Positions 10,790-21,950 of a stretch of DNA of 64,000 bases are shown here, in pieces. Position 1 is the first letter of the stretch. Each line of letters opens with the position of its first letter. Position numbers and translations under genes: made by a program. Source of the DNA: Hymenopus coronatus (taxonomy: Eukaryota > Arthropoda > Insecta > Mantodea > Hymenopodidae); NCBI GenBank assembly GCA_030762935.1, contig CM060900.1, positions 367,613,132 to 367,677,131 of the forward strand. Reading direction: 5' to 3'. The notes below the pieces were generated by a model. That model had not been told where the DNA came from. It worked only from the letters and a program-made list of their open reading frames with translations, and did no database searches.

Positions 10790-11740
10790 TCATTATACAT
10801 TTGGTCAGATTAGGCAAACAATAATTTGTAGGTCTGGTTCCATGTACACATCTCCAAGTAGGCCATTCAGAAAAGCTGTTTTGATGTCAAATTGATCAAG
10901 CTCCAGATTCTCTGAAGCAGTCAACATTAACAAGGTCTGAATGGTATCATAATATGCGGCAGGAATGAATTTTCCTTCATAACAAATTCTTGTTTCTGTA
11001 CGTATTCTTTAGCTACTAGTCAAGCCTTGAAACAGACTTTTCTCTTTTTTTACAGTTTTCTGGTGAAGAACCCATCGATTTTTCAAAACTTTTACACCTT
11101 CTGGATGTTCAACTAATTCCAGGGTACAGTTCTCCTTCAAAGACTCCAATTCTTCATTAATTGCCTTAAGCCACTGATTTTTATTTTTTGACTGCAATAC
11201 TTCAGCATTTGAACTTGGGTCCTCTTCTTCAGATGGTCCAGCAAGGTATACATAGTCTCTGCTGGTCATCCAACTTAGTTTCTGTCTTTTATGTTTTTTT
11301 TTTTTTTTCAATCTTTTCTATCATTCTTTTTTCTTCCTCTTCACTTCCTCCGGAACTACACACTGAGTCTAATTCTTCTCTTCACACATCTCGAGACCTC
11401 TTGGGTGGGTAAGTGTGCAGACTGCAGACTTCTGGTAGAATTTTACATCATGGTTTAAAAAACCTTCTTCTGAGATCCAATCCATACCCTGAATCCATCC
11501 GTCATTCATGTATTCAACCAGATGACCACGAATAGCTTTGTTGCCAAACTTGTAATGGAAGTTCTTGTTCTCATGTACATGGCATTCAGTTCCAAAAATC
11601 TTCAGATGAGGTAAGTTTCTTAGTGTGGTTCAGTTCCCACAAAAAGTTTTTCCTGGCAAATTCACATTGATGTTAGTCACAAATAAAAATACATGTGCAC
11701 CAGTTCATGCGCAGTCTGGGCCCAAAACCTCTTACAAGAT
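10790..11740 (-). pseudogene. pol: Ty1/copia pol relic (integrase end to RT start)
   Basis: Read on the minus strand, the 11740-11500 part gives FWAQTAHELVH and LPHLKIFGTECHVHENKNFH followed by NKAIRGHLVEYMNDGW, the C-terminal copia integrase segment. The frame at 11311-11009 has SKNKNQWLKAINEELESLKE, NCTLELVEHPEGVKVLKNRW and VLHQK, the standard start of copia RT. Farther on come RLVAKEYVQKQ and, after frame changes, LMLTASENLELDQFDIKTAF with LNGLLGDVYME. RT then stops near 10790, so the rest of RT, RNase H and the LTR are absent. A homopolymer T tract at 11298-11309 lies in the spacer. Confidence 0.85.
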
Positions 11741-12009
11741 ATTTATTTGGCTTCTAGTTGAACAACTATATTTTACTTGTAACACAAAATTTGTATATAT
11801 TTATATTTAAGACACATTGCAGCTTGCAGCTTTTAAGTTCTAGTTTGTATCAAAAACATATTGAAATGATGCATTGCACACAATGTTACTAACAAAGTTT
11901 TACAGTTCATTTGTCCATAGAGATGGCGCTTATTTTAATATTATTAATGTTCTTTCACCTATTGTGCAATGAATTATTATAAAGATTTTGACCAATGAAG
12001 AGGTTAAAA
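11741..12009. other. no recognisable feature
   Basis: AT-rich spacer between the copia fragment and the mariner relic. Nothing recognised. Confidence 0.4.
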
Positions 12010-12950
12010 CCTCAAAGATTTTAACTCATTTGAAGGCACAGTTTACGGATGCTACACTTTCCCTGAATTGAGTGTTTACCTGGGCCAGACAATTTAAGGG
12101 TGGCCAAGGAATTGTACAAAACAACAGTCATGTTCAGGACCCAAGGTAAAGTCTCACAGATGACAACACTCATGTTGTTCGAGAGCTTATTGAAGGTGAT
12201 CACTGTTGAAGGTAATCACATCCAAAATGAGTGTCAGCATTTGTAGTACTCATATCATTAGTGGACATCTTGGATTTAAAGAATTAGTGCTCAATGGGTT
12301 CCAAAGCAGCAAAAGAAGACAAGCTGGAGATTTGAGAGAGACTTCTGAATTGATTCCAGTATTGTGGAGGATTTTTTGAAGTGCATTGTTGCATGTGATG
12401 AGAAATGAGTCCTTCATTTCACTCTTGAATCCAAAATGAGTGAAGAGTAATGAAGAAAGGATGAAGCCTGCCCATGAAGGCCAAAAGCTACTTGCTTCTC
12501 AGCCAGAAAAGCTTTTGCCAGTGATTTTTACTACATTGGTGTGTACTCATTGATTTTCTTCACGATCAACATATGGCAAATGCAGCTTACTATTGCCAGT
12601 TGTCCAAGTTAGCAAGAGCTGCCTACCAAAGCATAAGAAGCTATATGCCCATCAGAGATGCCATCCTTCTCCAAGATGATGTTAGGCTTCATACCGCAAA
12701 TTTGATATGGGGCACATTGGAGGACATGCACAGGGAAACCCCTGAACATCCTTCCTACAGTCCAGATTTGTCCTCCCCGGACTAACTTTTGTTTGCATCC
12801 ATGAAAGAGTTGCTTGGAGGGGAATTTGAAACCAATGAAGACATTGAGGAACAAGGTCAGAGAAGAGAGTGCAAGCAGCTACAACCAACAATGGCAGTCA
12901 GACTCCTATGGTGAAAATGAAATTGAGGGCTTTCAAAACTAATCCCTCAT
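12010..12950 (+). pseudogene. mariner transposase relic
   Basis: Decayed mariner gene. Fragments include VVRELIEGDHC, IISGHLGFKELVLNGFQ (from the second helix-turn-helix), FLKCIVACDEK (first catalytic D region), then LLQDDVRLHTANLIWGTLED (second D region, QDNAxxHTA) and PEHPSYSPDLSSPD-stop-LLFAS with MKELLGGEFETNEDIEEQ (third D region, YSPDLAPSDY). Many stops separate them. It differs from the mariner at 14694-16008, so at least two mariner lineages are present. No terminal inverted repeats were found. Confidence 0.8.
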
Positions 12951-13402
12951 AATTAAAAAGTGTGACAGTGTTAAAAACTGAATATTTAACAGCTGCTTGA
13001 TTTCATAACTACTAGTCTACTAGCCTCCAATAGACCCTCAACATTCCAAAATATACCACCAACAAAGGTTTGTCCTTTGTCTTATATTGAATCTTTCTTA
13101 TGAAACAGTCCTGCTATGCATTTGGGGGGGGGGGGAGAATAGGAAATGCATTTAAATTTGGCATCTTCTTTGCCACCTCTGCTATTTCCCACTTAATTAA
13201 TGTAACATCAAAGCTCAACCATTTTTTTTAATCTCACCATTTGGAGTTCTCTTATATCATTCACAGTTGGATTGTTCATCCTCTAACCTGGTCTTATGGA
13301 ATTGCACATTGTGGTGTGAGAGAAATTATCAAAATCAAAATTCAGTTGTTTTATTTCATATGGAGACTTTCTAACCCCCAGAGTATATCTCATATAATCA
13401 TT

Positions 13403-13446
<44 letters not shown>

Positions 13447-13799
13447 GTTTATTCTTTAGCTTTCATTTCTATTGCTTAATGAACATAATCAGCTTCTATT
13501 TGACTGTGCCCACATTCCAAATATTTCTGAAATATTTCAACATTTGATTTATGTTGCAGCTTAGAAGCACATTTGTCAAAACTGAATTCCCATTTTCATA
13601 CCCAAAGCCAACATTCTAGAGAATAATTGGTTTTGAAGTATGAACTACTTCTGATATTCTATAATGCAACTGGCGAAAGTGTTAGTGATCTGCTTCAGTT
13701 TCAGAAAATCAGTAACACTGAGTATAAGTACTGTTGAAAATCGTAAAGCTATGGCAACACAACTTTGTTTTATAAAAGAGGGCAGATGCATTAAACATG
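12951..13799. other. no coding feature; G run and (TA)n
   Basis: AT-rich sequence with a G9-type run near 13122-13134 and the (TA)n tract at 13406-13444. Nothing else recognised. Confidence 0.4.
13406..13444. repeat. (TA)n microsatellite
   Basis: Uninterrupted TA dinucleotide repeat of about 39 bp. Confidence 0.95.
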
Positions 13800-14430
13800 G
13801 GACACACTTTGACTACAAACCTTGAGTTAAAATAGTATATATACATATTTTTCCATCAGCTTTATCTGTTCCTTTTGCAGAATGTGCCATATCCTTCTTT
13901 GTGATGTGCTTTTGATATTCAATTTCACTGAAAACTTGAATATGTGCCACACATGTATTTTTGGAAGCTGGAAGCCCAATAGCATTTTCTTGTATAAGCA
14001 TATCAAAAGTAAATTTAGAGAAAAGGTTATACTGCTGGGACCAACTCTTCATATTTTCTTACACATTCAGTGTATACAATCATCATATTCATCACCAAAT
14101 ACTGGTTTCAGAGAGTTTCTTTGTTGATGCTCTGCAATAGTGAGCTAGAGGCTTACGGAGGTTGTCATCACAATCATATTTTTTAAACTTTGACATGCTT
14201 TGTCTGATTATTCCTGCTGTCTTTAACCATCAACATGTCATGAAGAGTAGCTCCTTCTATCCAGTGATGCACAGACTGCACTTTAACAGGTACCAAAGGT
14301 GAATAAGAATATCTTTTTACATACTGGAAGGATTTTACCCTGAGGCGTTTTCAATGTGTAACACAAAGTACTTTTTCCTTCTTGATTCTCCTTCTGTATG
14401 AGCTGTTTTTTTTATAGGAGTATGCTAACC

Positions 14431-14560
14431 AATGAAGTAATGTAAACTTTATGTTGTTCCTAATTCTTCTTGGACCAAAATGATGTAAAGAGCTCAATGA
14501 AGTAATGTAAACTTTATGTTGTTCCTAATTCTTCTTGGACCAAAATGATGTAAAGAGCTC
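14431..14560. repeat. perfect 65-bp tandem duplication
   Basis: The 65 bases at 14431-14495 are repeated without a mismatch at 14496-14560, each copy beginning AATGAAGTAATG and ending AAAGAGCTC. It lies inside the DUF7869-like relic. Identity in otherwise decayed DNA implies a recent duplication. Confidence 0.95.
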
Positions 14561-14693
14561 CTGCCTTATTTTTTCTGTTATATCTTGCAATAATGCATCT
14601 AAAGAGTTTTTATACATTTATACATTTCTGACAAAAAGGGGAGCACCCATTTCCTTAGGCCTTGTTACCACCAGATCTGCTCCAGCCTACATA

Positions 14694-16008
14694 CAAGGGC
14701 TCATCAACAAAGACTGAGACTGATTTTTTCCTGTAGCTTCCGTGATAATTTCGTATCTGTAACATAAATATTTGAAAAGAGCGGGTTTTTATGTATAATG
14801 TCGGTAGGTGGCAGCACTCTTGTATCGGTAGGTTGGTAGTAATGCTCTATTTTGTAGACCCTAAGTGCATTTTGCATACAAGACAGTGGAGGTGACACGA
14901 GAGGAGCAGTACAGTGCAATCAAATTCTGTTTTCGTTTAAACTATACAGCCACTGAAACTTATGAAAAGCTGAAGCAAGCGTACACTGAAGATGCATTAC
15001 CTCATGCAACAGTGTTTAGGTGGTTCAAGGACTTCAAAGAAGGCCGACTTGTCATCAGTGTTAAGCAAGGTGGGTCTGGTATTTCGGCTTCTGCTGTGAC
15101 TGAAGTCAACATCAACACAGCAGCTGTGATTGTCCGAGAGGATCGGCATATAACATTATGTAACCTCAGTGATGTGTTGAGAATTTCATATGGCAGTGTG
15201 CTTACAATTATGCACGACCATCTCCATATGACCCGAGTTTGTGCTCATTAGGTGCCACGTCTGTTGACTCCTGAACAAAAGGCTGTGTGAATGGAGACAA
15301 GCGTGAGGTGCTGTGTCTCTTTGCTGATGGAGGGGATGCAATTTTTTAAATTGATTATCACCAGTGATGAGTCATGGCCACATCATTATGATCCCGATGG
15401 AAAACAAGCCAGCACAGTGTGGAAATCACCAGGTTCTCCGACACCAAAAAAGGCAAAAGTTGTTCCATCTGCAGGGAAAGTGATGGAGATCACATTTTTT
15501 TATTGTAATTGAATAATTTACCAGCATGCAGTTCCCACTCACACTACTGTTACAGCAGCATACTACACATCAGCATTGGCTACACTGAGGAAGCACACTG
15601 CAAAGAAACGACCAGAGCTCTCTCAGACTGGGTGACGACTTCATCATGACAATGCACGGCCTCACACCGCAAATCAAGTTCTACAGTTTCTGGCTCAATT
15701 CAACATTACCTGTGTATCACATCCACCTTATAGCCCCGATCTTGCACCCTGTGACTATATTTTATTCCGTCACTAAAGGCAAAGCTTAGGGGTATTCGAT
15801 TTGAGAACTCTGAAGTAGTGCTCAAGAAAAGTAAGGCGATTCTCAAGGACCTGAAAAAGAATGGTCTGCAACATGTGTTCAAAGACTGGCAGAGACACTA
15901 TAAAAAGAGCATTGAAGTAGAAGGAGACTACTTTGAAAAAGATCATGAATTGGAGTAATAAACATCTGTGAAAAAAATTCAGTCCCAGTCTTTGTTGATC
16001 AGCCCTCG
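14694..16008 (+). mobile_element. mariner element, 1315 bp, TA target site
   Basis: The terminal inverted repeats are CAAGGGCTCATCAACAAAGA (14694 onward) and CGAGGGCTGATCAACAAAGA (minus strand from 16008), each continuing CTG[AG]GACTGA. TA flanks both ends (14692-14693 and 16009-16010). The length is the usual 1.3 kb of mariner. The element interrupts the minus-strand DUF7869-like relic, whose fragments resume on either side, so it is the younger insertion. Confidence 0.9.
14865..15960 (+). pseudogene. mariner transposase, inactivated
   Basis: Mariner transposase cuts and pastes the element at its inverted repeats. The first 128-residue frame has the N-terminal DNA-binding part (EQYSAIKFCFRLNYTATETY; TVFRWFKDFKEGR; ISYGSVLTIMHDHLHMTRVC). 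The next has IITSDESWPHHYDPDGKQAS, the first D (family TGDETW.HHYDP). Later come LHHDNARPHTANQVLQFL (second D) and HPPYSPDLAPCDYILF (third D, D34D type). In-frame stops occur at 15249, near 15288, after YCN at 15510, and in the last third. The catalytic triad itself is preserved, so decay is recent compared with the relic it sits in. Confidence 0.9.
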
Positions 16009-16090
16009 TAGCTTTTCCCTTGCTCCTGCAGATTCTTGTTTTTAATGTCATGCCATTCTAGTGCAGATTTCCTTAGTCTCCTTTTGACAT

Positions 16091-17029
16091 CCTTTTACTC
16101 GTAACTGTGTTTTCAAAGAAAAGTATCCCAAATTATTTAGCTTTGTGGTTGTTTCTATTAACTACAAAGGACACAGTTACTTAACAGGTGTCACTTTTTA
16201 GAACCTATTATTATAAGACTTAAACTTTTAATATTTAAATAAATAGATTTACAATTCAGTGGTAACTCATGTCTGAAAAATTTTCTATATTAAAACAGAC
16301 ACTAAGTTTCCTATTTCTTTGCTTTAATTTGAATTTACTTTAGTATATAAAAACTAACATTGATGGCAAAAGTGTAAAACCTCATAAGTCTTGAAAATGA
16401 AATTTTTAGAACAAAAAAACTGGTTTTAAAATGACGTTCTTAAATATGCAGGTACTTACTTACTTTTGCTACATGATTCCTATGCAAAATAAATCACCTG
16501 ATCTAAATTATTCATTCGTGACATTAAAATTACATACTATGCCCACTGTTTTCTTAGGTGCTCTGCTTCCTCATTTTCATTCAGTAAGTTTTGTGCAATT
16601 TTGGAAGCAGAACAGAATGATAACATTGAAACATGAAGTATGCTATACACCTTGAAATCTAGTGGCTTCAATGCTAAGGTTTCATTCTCTGTAGATTCCA
16701 GAGTTCATGCACATGCACATGCACATCTGCTGAGTTTTATTTAATAATTCAGCTAATTCATGGTAAATTACATAAATTTTCTTTGGTTGACAACATTGCA
16801 GAAAGATAAGTGGGCGAGGTCTCTCTTCTTCCCCCTGACCCTTACATTCCCGCAAAACTAGTGCTCAAGAAAATGTGTGAGCTTACTATGTGGTTTTGAA
16901 TGCCTAAGTATGACTGAATAGGAGGTTTTGTTCCCTCCACTAATAGAGCTGTGCCTAGCCAGTTTCACTAGATCTGCAATCTGAGCAGTTGGCACTCAGC
17001 TGTTTGTCCAAAAACGGCAGTATTCAAGG
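16091..17029. other. no recognisable feature
   Basis: Low-GC sequence. The part next to 16090 may hold more of the N-terminal DUF7869-like relic. Otherwise nothing recognised. Confidence 0.4.
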
Positions 17030-17245
17030 TCAGTTACTATATATGACACAAATTGAGTGTTATTACGAGATCTATATATTTTGTGTAGCAAGTTTTTGTC
17101 GACCTCTTATGGTTTACCAGTTATATAAAAGTCATTCAGAATGATGAGGTCTTCAGAGGATATTCTGAGAAAATTCAACATATACATTTCATTTGTCATG
17201 AAAATATCTTAAACATATGGTATTTTAATAAACGCACGCACACCC
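17030..17245 (+). repeat. 0.85-kb repeat, diverged partial copy
   Basis: Matches the middle of the repeat at 7840-8695: TTTTGTCGACCTCTTATGGT against TTTTGTCCATCTCTTACGGT, and later AAAATTCAACATATACATTT with CATTTGTCA. Only about 200 bp is recognisable, at visibly lower identity than the two full copies. Confidence 0.65.
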
Positions 17246-17520
17246 GCATGCGTGCCTGCACCCCCCCCCCCCACAGTTTTCCTAGAGTACATTATGAAGA
17301 TTCTGACAGTATAAATACATGCATAAGTCAGATATTTTATGCACACTAAGCGATACCTACTAATACATAATATGGATGTGTTTGTCATGTCCTCTCAGTT
17401 CTCCTGTGTGTACTGCATGGTTTTCATTTCAAATCTCCGCCTCTTTCCCCTACCCCTTGTATTGCACAACTTAAGTGCTCTCATCTATTTGCAAGGTTGA
17501 TAGTAAGTAGTACATGTTTC
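17246..17520. other. no coding feature; C13 run
   Basis: Includes a run of 13 or so C near 17262-17274 and short CA/GC alternations. Nothing else recognised. Confidence 0.4.
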
Positions 17521-17521
17521 A

Positions 17522-19822
17522 ATCATAAAGATATACATAAAGAGACCTGGGTTTCTCTGGAAAAAAAATACTAGGAATCAAATTGATCATCTACTGATTG
17601 AAAAAAAGCATGCCACTGATATAACTGATATTAGAAGTTATAGAGGAGCTCACTGCGGATCTGACCACTTTTAATAAGAATACCCTATCAACAAAGATTA
17701 TCAATTACAAGAAAAACTGATAAAAAATTAAGGATACAATTTTATAATCTTGCAAAGCCAGAAGAAGATGGAGTTAGGAGTCAGATCAGCAAAAAAATAA
17801 GTGAAAAGATAAAGGATAAGAATGGAGATGGTGGGAAAGGAAAATGGAAGGTTATGAAGGAAGCATTACTATCAGTAGCAGAAGAAATGTCAGGGTTGAA
17901 ACAAAGAGAAGTAAGAAATGAATGGTATGACGAGGAATGTAAACAAGCAATAGAAGAAAGGAATCAAGCACATATGAGAATGCTACAAAGGAAAGCTAGA
18001 ACAACAGTAGAAGATTATTGAAAAGAAGTAATGCAAAGAAAGTATGCAGGGAAAAAAAGAGACAATAAGATAGATAAACTGAAGGAAATCAAAGATAATT
18101 ATAACAACACAAGGAAAATTTATAAGGAAATAAAACAAAAAAAGGCTGATTTCCCAAGTGGAATAAACGTTACAAATGATGGAAATATTTTGGCAGGACC
18201 AAAGGAAATTCTAGGTAGATGGGCAGAAACTTTCAGTGAAATATTGAATAAAGAAAGAATTGAAAATGTTGAAAACTTGTGAGTATGGAAACTGAAGAAA
18301 GAGAAGAAGAATCACAGCCACCAAAAAAGGAACATATTGAAGTAGATATCAGACGTTTGAAGAATAATAAATAACCTGGATGGGAGAGCATCCCAGCAGA
18401 AATGTTTCAGGTAGGAGAAAAGAAGTCATAGAAAACATGCAAGTATTGCTGAAATATGGGAAAGAGAGGACATGCCCCAGGATTGGTCAAAAGCTATTTT
18501 GTGCCGCATTTATAAAAAAGGGGTCAGACTTGTTTGTGCTAACTACAGAGGGATTGCACTACTCCCAGTAGGATATAAAATATTATCAATAGAAATTTAT
18601 GAAAGATTAACTAAGTGGGTGGAAAAGGCAATTGGAGAGTATCAAAATGGTTTTAGACCAGTTAGATCAACAATTGATCATATATTCTACCTCAGAATAA
18701 CACTAGAAAAATTCTATGAGGACGATAATAATCTACATCACTTCCATATTGACTTTAGACAAGCATATGATACTGTTAAAAGAGATGAAATTTTGAATGC
18801 AATATCTTGGCTGGGAATTCCCAAAAAAAAATTGATGAGGCTAATTAAGATGACATGGACAAATACAAGGTGTCAAATAAAATTGGAAAGAGAGTTATCT
18901 GAAGAGTTTAAAGTGTATAATGGACTAAGACAAGGTGATCCATTATCACCACTAATATTTAACTTTGCTATGGAAAAAGCAATTAGAACAAATCCTGGAG
19001 GGACGACTTATAATTATAATTGTTTAACTCAACATTTAGTGTATGCGGATGATGTATGCATTATTTTAAGAATCAAGGCAGCATTGTCAGGAGTACTACA
19101 GGGGTTTGAGAATGAAGCAAATAAAATGGGATTAAAAATAAATGGGGGAAAATCCAAATATATGAAAACTACAAGAAGAGTGATAGAAAGAGAATTGTTG
19201 TGGTTCATCAACATGAATTTGAAAATTGCTTAAGTTTTAAATACTTAGGTTCAATAATAACGAATAATAATGATATAACATCTGAGATAAAGACAAGAAT
19301 AATGGCACGCAAGAAATTCCTTTTTGGACTTGGAAAATTATTAAAACTAAAGTCTCTATCTAGATTGACCAAAAAGATTATGTACAAAACTATAGTTAGA
19401 CCAGTTAGACATAAGCAAGTGAAGCCTGGGTATTAACAGCTGCAAGTGAAAATATGTTAGCAGTGTGGGAAAGAACAGTCCTTAGGAAAATATATGGTCT
19501 TTCTCTTGAAAATAATCAGTTCAGATGTATAAATAATGAGTTGATGGAATTTAATGAAGAATCTGGAATAATACCTTTCATCAAAAGAGGAAGATTTAGA
19601 TGGCTGGGACATGTGGAGCAGATGGCACAGGAAAAATGGCCAAGATGAATATATGGGCAACCTGGAGGAAAGAGAAGAAGAGTTTGACCACGATTGAGAT
19701 GGTTACATGATGTGGACGAGGACCTATGAAAAGTTGGGCGTAAAAGATGGAGATGGCTGGAGCAATAGAGAGCCGCAGGGTTTCAATTAATTGAGGAAGC
19801 CCAGGCCCTTCATGGGCTGTAA
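17522..19822 (+). pseudogene. 5'-truncated LINE ORF2 (RTE-like), endonuclease tail and RT
   Basis: A non-LTR retrotransposon. It starts inside the endonuclease domain: HKDIHKETW, TRNQIDHLLIEKKHATDI, then RSYRGAHCGSDHF. A linker follows (NEWYDEECKQAIEERNQAHM). RT occupies 18280-19240: NYRGIALLPVGYKILSIEIY, GEYQNGFRPVRSTIDHIFYL, FHIDFRQAYDTVKRDE, GLRQGDPLSPLIFN, and the catalytic YADD at 19042-19053. The C-terminal RFRWLGHVEQMAQ, PGGKRRR and EEAQALHGL end at about 19822. The RT core is one 253-residue frame. About half a dozen stops or shifts interrupt the whole. The RTE-like assignment is tentative. It abuts a copy of the 0.85-kb repeat. Confidence 0.85.
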
Positions 19823-19826
19823 TGCT

Positions 19827-20663
19827 AAAAATCTGATGTGTACCATTCACATGACTTTCTCCATATCCCTGCAACAAATAATTCTTAAAAAGCTTATACT
19901 TCTATTTACTTTATGCTAATCAGAAAAAATTAGCAGAAATAGTCTTATTACTCACATCCTTGTAAGTAGAAGCGAAATAAGGGACAACTGTAGGTTAAAG
20001 TGATAGTCAAAAGCTGGTTGATATGTCAATGAAGTTCCTTTGTTTATATGGATAGGAGTTGACTAGTTCCTGTATGAGAAAAGTATACGTTTTTCATAGC
20101 GGAAACCAAAAATAAGGAATGTCACAAAAACGACGAACTCCACGAAAAAAAAAATATATATATAACATAAATTGTGTGTTTTAAAGTGCTCTACATTTTT
20201 TGTGTTGTAAGATTTTGTCCATCTCTTACGGTTTAGCAGTCATTCAAAATTTAGTAAAATTCATTTCAGAATAAACTATTCTTCAGAGGAAATATGTTGA
20301 ATATCCGAAATTTTAATCAAAATCGTTAAGAGCCATTTTTGAGAAAATCAAAATTTTCGAAAAAAGTTCCATGTAAAGGGTAGTTGGGGGTGGGGGGATT
20401 TTTCACAAAATCTTCGTGTCGCATCCCTGGAAGATACTAAACTTAAATACCAAATTTGGTATTTTACCGACTTTTCGTTTTTGAGTTATCGTGTTCACAG
20501 ACACACGGACACACAAATGGACCTTTTTGTGAAAATGCTTTTTTTGGATATTGGGGACCCTAAAACATATATTTCCGGTGAAATCTCGGTATCAAATTTT
20601 TGGTGGAGTGCAATACTTTCTCTATACACTATGTACATAGTGCGTATGGAGAAAGTAAAAATG
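19827..20663 (+). repeat. 0.85-kb repeat, copy 2, with terminal 42-bp palindrome
   Basis: Near-identical to 7840-8695 over the whole length. It has a deletion of about 40 bp near 20285 and a short insertion near 20530 relative to copy 1. The terminal palindrome is at 20615-20656. The left edge follows the LINE end by a few bases, so it could be mistaken for a LINE 3' UTR. Copy 1 has the same left edge without any LINE, which argues for an independent element. Confidence 0.8.
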
Positions 20664-21794
20664 AATGAATGGAAAACCTCATATCTATAAATAAAATGTG
20701 TATTTCTTTGAACAAAACCATGCAAATATTCGATAATGAAAATTATATATTTTTGCACAGGCACAATTGGAAATCAAAACCATATATGTGTTTATCATGT
20801 AATACAAGGTTTTGAACCAGACTTTGAAATATAAGGTTTTGAAAAGCTAAATTTTAAGCATTTTAAAATGATTTTCTTTCCACAAAGTTTTGTAGGGATG
20901 TAAACTTGAATAGAATACCCATTCCTTTAAAGTAAAAAAATTCAAAAAATTTTGAGATACAAGGTTTTGCACTTTTGTCATTGATGTGTAACTAGAAGTA
21001 TAAGGAGTAACTAATAATCAAGTATAAGAGTAGAACGAAAAGCAATTTACTGTCAATTGTTAGCTTAATTGCTTCAACAGTGTTACAGTACTTCTTTTAA
21101 TTATATGCAGTCTTACAAGTTGGACTGAAAAGATATATTTACTAGAAATCACTTCTGCCAGGTTATTTGGTGTCACATTAATGCTATTTCATTGTTTCAA
21201 TACTGGAAGGTAATTTAATTAAATACTGTAGTAGTAAACTTATGAGACCTCAGCACAGTGAACAATTATATTTTTCTGTAACAACTGATATATGAAACAC
21301 AAAATGGCAAAATTTGCCGATAGAAAGTATTTCATATAAGCAATCGATATGCTACATGAACTAGTCAAATGATACGCTTGTCAACCTGCTGACCTCAACT
21401 TTATTTATAAGCTCAGTCCAATATACTTAATATTATTACGCATATGTAGGCGTTTTTTTCAAAGCCCATAAAAAGGTGTTATTCAAAAGACAACTGGAGA
21501 GTTGTTCTAATTGCACATAGGTACTTTTTTTTAAGCATATTTCATAACTGTATTTATATCTAACAGATTAGCTGTATATTCTTTTAAACAAAGCATAGCA
21601 TCTGAGATTTCACAAGATGACAAGCAACACATTGACAGCACAGGATATTGCTTCACAAAAACTGTAAAAGCTCTTTCAGCACAAATAAAATGTCCAACAC
21701 TAGTTTAACACCTTCATTTGCTCTAGTCAGAATTAGGCATGTGACATCTATTTTCAAGTTGTGTCAACATTGCTTTTTAATCCCAAAATGCATT
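20664..21794. other. no coding feature; short recurring motif
   Basis: The motif A[CT]AAGGTTTTG[AC]A recurs at about 20801, 20831 and 20962. The rest is AT-rich with nothing recognised. Confidence 0.35.
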
Positions 21795-21950
21795 CACTCT
21801 TGAGTCTACATTCTGCCACAGGAGATCCATGGTTCAAATTCCGGCTAAGGCATTGAGTTTTAATCTGACTCCACCAATCCAACTCCTTTCCTTTACAAGG
21901 TTTTTGTGTAAAAACGATTAAACTATTATATTTCTGCCCATCTATAGACA
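21795..21950 (+). repeat. possible SINE remnant
   Basis: A B-box-like GGTTCAAATTCC lies at 21831-21842, followed by a sequence that does not match the other SINE bodies. The A-box is not convincing. Low-confidence call. Confidence 0.3.

Larger units (their letters stand above)
13800..16090 (-). pseudogene. DUF7869-like transposon protein relic, copy 2, split by mariner
   Basis: Reading the minus strand from about 16090 leftward gives an N-terminal piece (LKTRICRSKGKA, in the place of the family's KxLRNxGKSY). A mariner insertion (14694-16008) follows, then YVGWSRSGGNK, KYFVLHIENASG and KILPVCKKIFLFTFGTC (family VCKKMFLNTLGI). After gaps come KFTFDMLIQENAIGLPASKN with TCVAHIQVFSEIEYQKH and ITKKDMAHSAKGTDKAD (family PxKDTC..C..F...H......A). 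The catalytic-looking CDNCxGQNKN part is not present here. The order matches the copy at 5590-6895, but the two are clearly diverged. Assignment rests on pattern recognition. Confidence 0.5.

Noticed and set aside
13800..14420. Reading this as a copia gag-protease relic
   Set aside because: WIEGATLHDM hinted at a copia protease, but the surrounding pieces (VCKKIFLFTFGTC, LPASKNTCVAHIQVF, KKDMAHSAKG) fit the DUF7869-like family in order.
17246..17290. CRISPR-like or regulatory repeat in the C/CA-rich tract
   Set aside because: It is a simple C homopolymer with short CA/GC alternation and has no repeat-spacer periodicity. The window is eukaryotic.
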